A DNA stretch of 5,956 nucleotides from Thermoplasmata archaeon. GTDB taxonomy: Archaea > Thermoplasmatota > Thermoplasmata > SG8-5 > JAGLSY01. The position numbers and the translations under genes are program-made. Location: NCBI GenBank assembly GCA_023137005.1, contig JAGLQE010000189.1, forward strand, positions 1 through 5,956. Direction: 5' to 3'. A model generated the notes under the pieces. It was not told the DNA's origin. It saw only the letters and a list, made by a program, of their open reading frames with translations, and made no database searches. Below, in pieces: positions 1 through 5,956 of the stretch; positions within the stretch are counted from its first letter, which is position 1; every line of letters starts with the position of its first letter.

Positions 1-427
1 CTATCTTCATGTCTCCCAGATAATTTTTAAGGAACTCGTAATCCGACGGGCCAGCATGTCTCACCTTGGAGAAATGTGCCGGAATGGTCTTCGGCTTCTT
101 GAACTTCCCATCCTCCAGGTAGCCCAATGGCGCGCAGACAGCCACATTGTATAGACGTCTATCTTCATCATAGATATTGAAATCCTCATCCCTACCATCC
201 ATGTCCATCATGCTTCCTGCCGCCCGGGATGCCCAGTCACTTTCCCTGGCCTCCACGCCGTGCATGATATTTATCACCCTCAAAAGGAACCTGCGGCCTG
301 TAGATCCATCCTGGCCGATGAGGATCTCTCCCAGGAATATGTCCTCGTCCTTGAAGGATCTGAAATGTATCTCGGTCACGTCACGGCCGATGACCCGGCC
401 CAGCATTCTTACCTCATCATTTGTCAT
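1..427 (-). CDS. herA: HerA-type DNA translocase ATPase, N-terminal part (3' end beyond left edge)
   Basis: The first 142 residues of a protein that I recognise as archaeal HerA, a hexameric FtsK/VirB4-like ATPase that pumps double-stranded DNA and works with the NurA nuclease in end resection for recombinational repair. The start (MTNDEVRMLGRVIGRD) opens a HAS-barrel domain (about residues 8-60), the beta-barrel that docks HerA onto NurA. After it comes an Asp-rich stretch (about 75-92) and then the segment around residues 98-125 (APLGYLEDGKFKKPKTIPAH, then FSKVR), typical of the region before the ATPase core. The Walker A, Walker B and arginine-finger motifs would lie beyond the left edge, so catalytic integrity cannot be judged. 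The ATG at 427-425 is supported by a GGAGG seven bases upstream and by its exact abutment to the nurA stop codon. Another HAS-barrel ATPase of the HerA superfamily is the main alternative, but the NurA neighbour makes HerA itself much more likely. Confidence 0.86.
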   Translation of the reverse strand, partial: MTNDEVRMLGRVIGRDVTEIHFRSFKDEDIFLGEILIGQDGSTGRRFLLRVINIMHGVEARESDWASRAAGSMMDMDGRDEDFNIYDEDRRLYNVAVCAPLGYLEDGKFKKPKTIPAHFSKVRHAGPSDYEFLKNYLGDMKI

Positions 428-1468
428 TTATCTTCCTCCATCCAATACATCATGAAAGTTCTGAAAGGACAGATGCCACTTCCCCATGTTCATTCCCGAC
501 TTGGCGGCCTCACGCTCCATCAGATGTCGGATATTCTCTATCTCCGTCCGGCTGAAGGCCACGATATTGTGGGCTTTGGCCAGTGGATAGGGATAACCCA
601 GATACCCCGGGTCATTGGAAAATCCAGCCAATCTTGCGAACAATTCCTCTGGCTCCACACCTTCGGGCAGTGAGATGTCCACCTTGAATACGAACCTCGA
701 TCTGCTGGCCAGTGATAGGACATAGGGATCTCCGAATAGCTTGTCCTGCTTCCCCTCTATATCCAGTTTGAAGTGCCAGGGAGAGCCGGGGACCAGTGCT
801 TCTCCAAGTGTCTGGATCATTGGGATCGCGGGCATTCCATTGTAGGCCAGCGCGCTTCTCTTGCTCACCCCGCAGAGCATGATTTTCCTATCTCTGCACA
901 GGTCTATCAATCTCTGAAGTAAAACCTCCGAGCCCTTGATACCCGCCCACAGGGAACCATCAAAGGCCAGCACTCCTCCTTCCTCCATGTCTTCCGAGGT
1001 CGAGATAACTTCCTGCCATTCCATGAGGGTGCGTATCCTTCCGATCCCCTCCTCGATCGTCCTTGGAATGTCCTGTGGCCCCTCTCCGACGATATCCTGA
1101 TAATATCCAGTATACACATTCTCCAGATTGGAGGGGGAAAGGCTGATCAATTTTAGATCTGGCCGGGGAGTTTTTTCCGGGGAGAACTTGCTGTCAATGA
1201 AGACCGCTCTTCCGGCCCTGATACCTGAGACGCTGAAGAGCGTGTAGCCGTCCAGGATCATCGCATTACCACCATCCACGCCCGTGAATATGCCCTGATT
1301 CTCGGCTTTCTGGAACTTGACAAAACCATTTTCCTTATCTATGCTGGCCAATCTGAGGGTGCCCGAGCTATCGTCCATGGGGGATCCATTGCTCTGAGGT
1401 TCCTCTATCATTGATCTGGTCTGTAAAACAGCCTTTTCGATCTCGGAAATATCCAGTCCCCTCAACAT
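428..1468 (-). CDS. nurA: NurA 5'-3' nuclease, partner of HerA
   Basis: A complete 346-residue protein, a normal length for NurA, the RNase H-fold, Mn-dependent nuclease that forms a dimer on the HerA hexamer and degrades 5' strands at DNA ends. Visible family landmarks are GVDGG (D65, the first metal-binding Asp), LMEWQEV (E150, candidate second acid), VLAFDGSL (D170, third acid), GVSKRS (residues 200-205), DPYVLSLASRSRFVFKVDI (247-265) and GYPYPLAKAHNIVAFSR (291-307) with candidate active-site Y292 or Y294 and H300. The E150-D170 spacing and the late Tyr/His pair match what I recall of the Sulfolobus enzyme. No signal peptide or membrane segment is seen, so it is cytoplasmic. The ATG at 1468 is the only plausible start: an in-frame TAA lies at 1498-1496 with no other start codon between. 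Its TAA (430-428) touches the herA ATG. The start has only a weak AGGT four bases upstream, so leaderless or short-leader translation is possible. All core residues appear present. Confidence 0.88.
   Translation of the reverse strand: MLRGLDISEIEKAVLQTRSMIEEPQSNGSPMDDSSGTLRLASIDKENGFVKFQKAENQGIFTGVDGGNAMILDGYTLFSVSGIRAGRAVFIDSKFSPEKTPRPDLKLISLSPSNLENVYTGYYQDIVGEGPQDIPRTIEEGIGRIRTLMEWQEVISTSEDMEEGGVLAFDGSLWAGIKGSEVLLQRLIDLCRDRKIMLCGVSKRSALAYNGMPAIPMIQTLGEALVPGSPWHFKLDIEGKQDKLFGDPYVLSLASRSRFVFKVDISLPEGVEPEELFARLAGFSNDPGYLGYPYPLAKAHNIVAFSRTEIENIRHLMEREAAKSGMNMGKWHLSFQNFHDVLDGGR
435..439 (-). promoter_or_regulatory. Shine-Dalgarno site of herA inside the nurA 3' end
   Basis: On the minus strand GGAGG is followed by seven bases (AAGATAA) and then the herA ATG at 427. 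It lies within the last codons of nurA (Asp-Gly-Gly-Arg-stop). A strong ribosome site this close to the end of the upstream gene supports the chosen herA start and implies that both proteins are made from one mRNA. Confidence 0.75.
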
Positions 1469-1530
1469 AGCGACCTGAAATATCGTAAACCCTACTTAAG
1501 GGTATAGAGGAGAGGTGGGTGGAAGTACGG
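1469..1530 (-). promoter_or_regulatory. Intergenic gap with probable nurA-herA promoter
   Basis: These 62 bases separate the surface-protein stop codon from the nurA start. Read on the minus strand they begin with a pyrimidine-rich tract (about 1526-1505), which might help end the upstream transcript although it is not a clean oligo-T terminator. They then carry two AT-rich candidates for an archaeal TATA box: CTATAC (around 1505, 37 bases before the ATG) and CTTAAGTA (1500-1493, about 28 bases before the ATG). The second would give a leaderless nurA mRNA, which fits the weak ribosome site. Which one is used cannot be decided from sequence alone, and read-through from the surface-protein gene is also possible. 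Confidence 0.35.
1489..1503. repeat. Perfect inverted repeat ACCCT-N5-AGGGT before nurA
   Basis: The arms ACCCT (1489-1493) and AGGGT (1499-1503) are perfectly complementary around a five-base spacer ACTTA. The repeat is centred about 28 bases upstream of the nurA ATG, over the TATA-like CTTAAGTA. It could be an operator for a dimeric regulator overlapping the promoter, or a short hairpin ending the upstream transcript, since TTT follows it on the minus strand. With 5-bp arms it could also be chance. Confidence 0.35.
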
Positions 1531-4500
1531 TTATGACAAATACTTCCTGCTCCTCCTTCTTATGAACATGCATATCCCAAGGATCAATGCAAATGTAAGG
1601 AATATATTGAATGCCACTCGGCCGCCCCACTCTTTTTGGACATTGAGGCTCGGTTCGATATTTTCCTCTGCATCAAGATATTGTCCATGATCCTCAGATA
1701 GTGATACATCTTCTTCGGTGATCGACATTAATTCCTCCGGGTCTGGCATATCACTTGTCAGCATCCATACTACATCACTTGTCAAATGTATCCAGTAGGC
1801 CTCGCCCTTTTTCAGGACATATGAGTCTGGAAGCTGAGAGATATCGTATAGCGCTGAAGAGTTGAATCCCTCAATAATGTCTGCTCCAGTATCTGCCTTC
1901 AGGTCAGCAACTGTGTAGTTATTGTCATCCTGTACAGGGTAGCCGACCATGTTCCAGCCAGCATATAGTTGGACATTAACATTCTCTGGCAATATTCCAT
2001 TAACTGTGAGGGTCGTGTCATTCGTCATGTGCAGCCAGAAGCCCATGGTATGGTCGATATCATACAAGGTCTGAGTTCCAGCATAGTTCACATTGTAGGA
2101 CTTCCAATGGTTCGATGCATCGGTCGCATCATAATACAGAGCACGATCCCACTGGCCATCGATCGAGGAAAGGACCGTGAGGATAGAAGTGTTGGATTGA
2201 ACGAGTGGGAATGAAATAAAGTTCCAGCCTGTAGACAGTGGAATGTCGAATGAGAGGGGTGGGGGAACTCCGGCCGTGAATTGCCATGTGAAGTCAAGGG
2301 AATTGCCAGAGATGTCATCGGCCACGATCCTGCAGGTTACCACTTCTCCCTCTGAGAAGCCTGATTCGTGCCAGTATTCAATATGATATCCATCTGTAAT
2401 GGCTGAAGCAGTATACCAGACCGCGAAATTATTGATATAGAGTCTTATGCTACTCAGATCCACACCAGAGAGGTCAGTCACATCAACTGAAATAGTCGGA
2501 TCAAGTTGTGGGATGAAACTACCCGGCACAGGATACATATTAGAGGCATCAGGAGGCGAGCAGTCAATTACGAATTCCCAGGAGAAGTCCAGGTGATTTC
2601 CATGCATATCATCGGCCACGATCCTAACTATCACTACATCAACATATGGAACTATATGCATGAATGAAACACTGTAGCCATTTGCAATTGGAATCAGATC
2701 ATAGAATACCATGAACCCATCCACATACAGTCGGATGGTGCTAGCATCGATGCCTGAATCATCAGTCACGTGCACTGATATCAGAGGAAGTGGATCACCA
2801 ATGGTCTCGCCTATTCCAGGTTGCTCATTCCAATGCTCGGGTGGCGTCACGTCCATGATCTCTCCGGGCACCATGAGAGGATAATTATCCTGTACGCCAG
2901 CTCCACCTTCTATATTCGTATACGGCGTGTCACCAATGCCATCGCTCCCTGATTCGTTCTGACCAAATCCAGAGGAGTTGTCCACTCCACCATAATCAGA
3001 CCAATAGTTTCCACCGGAGGGGTAGCTATTGTCCCAGAAGTTGGTGCCACTGTCATCGTATGCCTGAACGGTATTATTGATAATATCATTGTGACAAACG
3101 AGGTTGCCGATAGAGGAGTATAGGCGAATACCAAACCCATTGCTTGATGCGTTGTTGTTGGCGATAATATTATTGTTAGAGTACCAGTAAATGAATATCC
3201 CCTCATTGATGTTCAAGGAAATGGTGTTATTGTCTATAGTGTTTCCATTGGAGGATTCGAGATAGATTCCACGATTATTATTGCTAACAATGTTATCTGA
3301 TATTGTATTGTCATAGGATATCCTGAGTTTAATACCATCACCATTGTTCGAGGAAATTATATTGTCTTCTATGACATTGTCGTTGGAGTCCCCGAGGTAG
3401 ATGCCAGTATTGTTGTTCGAATTTGCGATATTATCAGATATTGTGTTGTAGTGGCTGGAGTCAAGGTTGATGCCATGACCATTGTTCGATGAAACAATGT
3501 TATTTGCGATATAGCAGTTCTGAGCATTAACAAGATCTATTCCAGCATCTTCCCAGATGTCACTTCCACTTCCTGTAACAGTGAATCCAGTGATAGTGAC
3601 CCAGTCGGCTGAGACATACACAACACTTCCGATACCGCCGCCATCGATTATCGTTGTGTCCATATCCTCGCCAGTTAGAGTCATGGACTTATTGATCACT
3701 ATGTTCTCGTGATAAGTGCCGCTCCTCGCCCAGATATGATTACCAGGGTCCGCATCATCAATAGCTTGCTGGATGGTCGGATACCAGATGTCCTTGTCGA
3801 GGTTGTGGACAGCGTTCACAAAGGTGCTCCTCACGATCACACCCGCCACCATGCTCACATTATTACCGCCATAGAAAGCACTGAATGTCGTATTCACGAT
3901 CCCAGATCCAGTAATGTTCTTTGAGATCACTGTTTCTCCATTTGCATCTGTGATATTAGACCCAGAATCCGTATTGACCAAGATTCCTGTCAATGGATCA
4001 CCATAGATGTCCGTGAGCTTGATCGTGAAATCAACATATTCACTTGGATTGATCAATTTCCTATCTGGCTCAGCGATCATGAATGGAAGGTCGGGGTCAA
4101 TGCACAGATATGGGGTATAGAAGTTGAAGGGGAATTGAGCATATTCTGGATCATTGACCATGGAGGTGAATCCTATCCCCGCATCAAATAGATCATATCC
4201 ACTGGCTACAGCATCATAGGTGTAATTATGCTTGCCCAATATGTCTGTAATGTTATTATCCAGGGAGGAAGGGCTTGCTGTACCCTCATAGAGTTCGACA
4301 TTCGAGCCGATCAATACCCCGGATTCATTCTGATATGTCATGGATATGTTAACTGATGGGTCTTCTGGCGAGATATATGGACTGTCCGTTTCTACACTAG
4401 CTAGAACCGCTATATTGGCTCTTTTCAGGATCCCAAGGTCGGTCAGGGTGAAATCAGCTTTCTGCCAGTAATACTCGCCATCTGCACCATCTGTCATCGG

Positions 4501-5956
4501 AGGATATGAAGGTGGGTAGCCCCAGGTGTATGGACATTCCCACCACCAGTTATTAGCGGAAGTGTTGAAACCCTCTGCAACCCCATAGCCTCCCACTCCA
4601 AACTGTAGTGGGATAAGACTGTCCGCGACAAATGAGGACGTATCTATGGTTGCCACAAGTTGACCTGAGCCATCTGTAACTGTGGCATTATCTCTGTACC
4701 AACTGCCGAGGTAACTTGCATAATCACCCATGTCAAAGTCGCTACTATATTCGTAGAAGCCCCACTCATCGCCTCCCTGGAATATCGCAGGTATGCCCTG
4801 AGCTGTGGGTGGAATAAAGAACTGACACGGTACACCTACTGCTGGTGCTCCTGTCTGATCCCATACTGTCGCAGTGGCTGTTATCTGTGAATTGTGATCA
4901 GCCATGACGGTGAAGTCAATATCTGCAGCATAATAGGTTCCAGCATCGGTTTCATTGTGATTCAATAATAGGAACTGATCTGTTGTTGAGTAGGCTCCTG
5001 TGGTATTGAAGGTCACTATCGTGTTTTTTGATACATTCCAATCAACAGCTGTCAGTGTGAAGTTGGCCATTCCCTGAGCATCCGTATAGAGCACCTCGGC
5101 ATTTGCTGTGGCCACACTAGCATCTAATTGAATGGTCACCCCCTGCCCCATGATCGGAGTTCCATCCTGGTCGAGAACCCTTACCTGTACATCTGTGTTC
5201 AAGGCGAGTGTACCAGCCACATTGCCAGTTATGACATATTCTGACACACCAATGACATCCACTTGTAGCCAGTCATAGTTTGGATTGCTCACACCGATTA
5301 TCAAAGATGCCTCTTGTACCTCTGGGATCAGTGTGTTTGGCACAGATATGGTGGCCTTGAAGATGTCGAATTTGTGTTGATTTTGTATCAGGTTTGTAGA
5401 TGGGGCAGTGTAATTGAAGAACGCATCACCACTGGCATCCGTAATTGGTGAGGTAACATCTGTTGTTCCGAACAATATCGCATCATCCAGATCCACAGTC
5501 ACACCCTGCATGGGATTTCCATCTCTATCGGTGACCTTTGCCGTGATAAGGGTCGAGGATGAGGCAGGGATCACTCCATCCTGGATCGATAGAGAAAGAT
5601 GTGCGAAAGGCTTGTCAGATATTATAACGGACTCTTTCACAGCGCCACCATTATCAGCATCCTTCGTCACGATGGCATTGAACAATACTTGTCCCTCTAT
5701 GAATGGAACATAGAGATCGAACTCCACCCATCCCTCAGTATTCGTGTCCCCTACCAGGGTGATCCCAAAGCTGGTCTGGACCTCGACATGTGCATTATCA
5801 ACCGGAATATCATTGTCAGTGACCAGAACATAACAGGTTGAATTATCATCCGTGTGCAGTGAGTCTGGCACGTACAATCCCACCTCGAGATCCCCATAGG
5901 TGGGAATAAGATGGCTGGGTGGATGAATTATGTTCAGGGAGAATCCATTGTATATG
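1531..5956 (-). CDS. Giant cell-surface protein: Ig-like stalk, NosD-type beta-helix, C-terminal membrane anchor (5' end beyond right edge)
   Basis: An open frame from the right edge to TAA at 1533-1531, at least 1474 residues. Numbering below counts Val (GTG) at 5883 as 1. Six Ig-like Big_1/invasin-style domains are suggested by repeated turn motifs: TNTEGW 47, TDASGDAFF 148, TDAQGMANF 267, TDGSGQLVA 403, TDILG 546, TDANGE 645. A pectin-lyase-like beta-helix (about 688-1008) starts with TIQQAIDDADPG and SGTYHENIVINKS, has seven coils, and ends in a NosD cap (GGNYWSDY, DGIGDTPY, DNYPLM). Two related Ig-like repeats (1011-1209), two GWN modules (1211-1380), an acidic linker (1381-1415) and one membrane helix (1423-1441) with the basic tail RRRSRKYLS complete it. 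About 27 N-X-S/T sequons fit a glycosylated exported protein. The role is probably adhesion or cell-envelope structure; ligand and any enzymatic activity are unknown. NosD-like similarity does not imply copper-enzyme maturation here. The signal peptide must lie outside the window. Confidence 0.85.
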   Translation of the reverse strand, partial: IYNGFSLNIIHPPSHLIPTYGDLEVGLYVPDSLHTDDNSTCYVLVTDNDIPVDNAHVEVQTSFGITLVGDTNTEGWVEFDLYVPFIEGQVLFNAIVTKDADNGGAVKESVIISDKPFAHLSLSIQDGVIPASSSTLITAKVTDRDGNPMQGVTVDLDDAILFGTTDVTSPITDASGDAFFNYTAPSTNLIQNQHKFDIFKATISVPNTLIPEVQEASLIIGVSNPNYDWLQVDVIGVSEYVITGNVAGTLALNTDVQVRVLDQDGTPIMGQGVTIQLDASVATANAEVLYTDAQGMANFTLTAVDWNVSKNTIVTFNTTGAYSTTDQFLLLNHNETDAGTYYAADIDFTVMADHNSQITATATVWDQTGAPAVGVPCQFFIPPTAQGIPAIFQGGDEWGFYEYSSDFDMGDYASYLGSWYRDNATVTDGSGQLVATIDTSSFVADSLIPLQFGVGGYGVAEGFNTSANNWWWECPYTWGYPPSYPPMTDGADGEYYWQKADFTLTDLGILKRANIAVLASVETDSPYISPEDPSVNISMTYQNESGVLIGSNVELYEGTASPSSLDNNITDILGKHNYTYDAVASGYDLFDAGIGFTSMVNDPEYAQFPFNFYTPYLCIDPDLPFMIAEPDRKLINPSEYVDFTIKLTDIYGDPLTGILVNTDSGSNITDANGETVISKNITGSGIVNTTFSAFYGGNNVSMVAGVIVRSTFVNAVHNLDKDIWYPTIQQAIDDADPGNHIWARSGTYHENIVINKSMTLTGEDMDTTIIDGGGIGSVVYVSADWVTITGFTVTGSGSDIWEDAGIDLVNAQNCYIANNIVSSNNGHGINLDSSHYNTISDNIANSNNNTGIYLGDSNDNVIEDNIISSNNGDGIKLRISYDNTISDNIVSNNNRGIYLESSNGNTIDNNTISLNINEGIFIYWYSNNNIIANNNASSNGFGIRLYSSIGNLVCHNDIINNTVQAYDDSGTNFWDNSYPSGGNYWSDYGGVDNSSGFGQNESGSDGIGDTPYTNIEGGAGVQDNYPLMVPGEIMDVTPPEHWNEQPGIGETIGDPLPLISVHVTDDSGIDASTIRLYVDGFMVFYDLIPIANGYSVSFMHIVPYVDVVIVRIVADDMHGNHLDFSWEFVIDCSPPDASNMYPVPGSFIPQLDPTISVDVTDLSGVDLSSIRLYINNFAVWYTASAITDGYHIEYWHESGFSEGEVVTCRIVADDISGNSLDFTWQFTAGVPPPLSFDIPLSTGWNFISFPLVQSNTSILTVLSSIDGQWDRALYYDATDASNHWKSYNVNYAGTQTLYDIDHTMGFWLHMTNDTTLTVNGILPENVNVQLYAGWNMVGYPVQDDNNYTVADLKADTGADIIEGFNSSALYDISQLPDSYVLKKGEAYWIHLTSDVVWMLTSDMPDPEELMSITEEDVSLSEDHGQYLDAEENIEPSLNVQKEWGGRVAFNIFLTFALILGICMFIRRRSRKYLS
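1561..1617 (-). other. C-terminal transmembrane anchor of the surface protein
   Basis: Residues 1423-1441 (VAFNIFLTFALILGICMFI) form a single hydrophobic helix followed at once by RRRSRKYLS. The positive-inside rule puts the short tail in the cytoplasm and the 1400-residue ectodomain outside. No PGF-CTERM or other archaeosortase signal and no LPXTG-type motif is present, so the protein appears to stay anchored by this helix. Confidence 0.8.
1744..2253 (-). repeat. Duplicated GWN module in the surface protein
   Basis: Two degenerate protein-level copies of about 80-86 residues. Copy A (1211-1296) opens STGWNFISFPL and closes MGFWLHMTNDTTLTVNG. Copy B (1301-1380) opens YAGWNMVGYPV and closes EAYWIHLTSDVVWML. 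Each thus runs from a GWN-hydrophobic-aromatic-Pro strand to an aromatic-Trp-(I/L)-His-(L/M)-Thr strand. I have seen similar GWN pairs near the membrane end of archaeal surface proteins, but cannot name a domain family. Here they lie between the tandem Ig domains and the acidic linker, where they could act as a membrane-proximal base. Confidence 0.7.
2257..2853 (-). repeat. Tandem pair of Ig-like domains after the beta-helix
   Basis: Two consecutive copies of about 100 residues (1011-1110 and 1111-1209). Matching landmarks are TDDSGIDASTIRLYVDGF against TDLSGVDLSSIRLYINNF, then NGY against DGY, then RIVADDMHGNHLDFSWEF against RIVADDISGNSLDFTWQF. The pattern is that of Ig-like domains with a D-x-SG-(V/I)-D turn, and it differs from the Big_1-style domains upstream. 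The copies have diverged enough that unequal crossing-over is not obviously recent. Confidence 0.78.
3049..3528 (-). repeat. Seven-coil NosD-type beta-helix repeat array
   Basis: Seven consecutive 22-23-residue coils (residues 786-945), each about 66-69 bases. The consensus resembles N-x-I-x-x-N-x-(A/V/I)-S-x-N-x-x-GI-x-L-x-x-S, as in NNIVSSNNGHGINLDSS, DNIISSNNGDGIKLRIS and DNIVSNNNRGIYLESS. In NosD/pectin-lyase-like helices the recurrent Asn residues stack into ladders inside the solenoid, and GI-x-L marks a stacked strand. The last two coils are the most degenerate and lead into the NosD cap. DNA-level similarity is strong enough that recombination or misassembly across coils is possible. 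Confidence 0.85.

Noticed and set aside
177..673. Two overlapping plus-strand open frames of 92 and 137 residues
   Set aside because: They lie antisense to herA and nurA, both of which have clear family motifs, and their translations show no recognisable domain.
1..1468. A HerA-based antiviral defence island
   Set aside because: The pair looks like housekeeping archaeal NurA-HerA; no SIR2, DUF4297 or other defence effector is visible beside it.
2910..3206. A 98-residue minus-strand frame within the beta-helix region
   Set aside because: It is an out-of-frame shadow of the surface-protein gene; its periodic residues only reflect the repeated DNA of the coils.
3049..3528. Possible CRISPR-like array from the regular 66-69-base spacing
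   Set aside because: The repeats are degenerate, have no unique spacers, stay in frame, and encode textbook beta-helix coils.
2850..3820. Assignment of the beta-helix as the copper-site maturation factor NosD
   Set aside because: The coils and cap are NosD-like in fold only; the chain is a giant anchored multidomain protein with no nitrous-oxide reductase genes nearby.
5414..5841. Plus-strand open frames of 99 and 80 residues near the right edge
   Set aside because: They are antisense to intact Ig-like coding sequence, overlap each other, and show no domain.

Overview
The window reads as archaeal chromosome, most likely from the Thermoplasmatota or a related euryarchaeal group. Three things suggest this: a NurA-HerA gene pair of the archaeal type, a very large secreted protein that joins Ig-like domains to a NosD-type beta-helix, and a C-terminal membrane anchor without any bacterial sorting signal. 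The lineage is inferred from protein style only and is not proven by a marker gene.

All three genes lie on the minus strand, so they read from right to left. From the right edge to 1531 runs one giant open reading frame that enters the window already open. It encodes at least 1474 residues of a surface protein. In order it has about six Ig-like (Big_1/invasin-style) domains, a parallel beta-helix of seven visible 22-23-residue coils closed by an archaeal NosD-type cap, two tandem Ig-like domains of another kind, a duplicated 'GWN' beta module, an acidic linker and one transmembrane helix with a basic tail. It looks like a stalked, cell-anchored adhesin or S-layer-associated protein.

A 62-base gap (1469-1530) follows, holding a perfect 5-bp-arm inverted repeat and possible TATA-like sequence. 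It probably carries the promoter of the next unit. nurA (428-1468) and the start of herA (1-427, cut by the left edge) follow. The nurA stop codon directly abuts the herA start, and the herA Shine-Dalgarno sequence lies inside the end of nurA. In archaea the two products form the nuclease-translocase complex that resects DNA ends together with Mre11-Rad50, so their tight coupling fits co-production of one complex. Nothing in the sequence links the surface protein to the repair genes functionally; they appear to be neighbours in the same orientation.

I found no RNA genes, CRISPR arrays, insertion sequences or convincing plus-strand genes. The unusual content is in the architecture of the giant surface protein.
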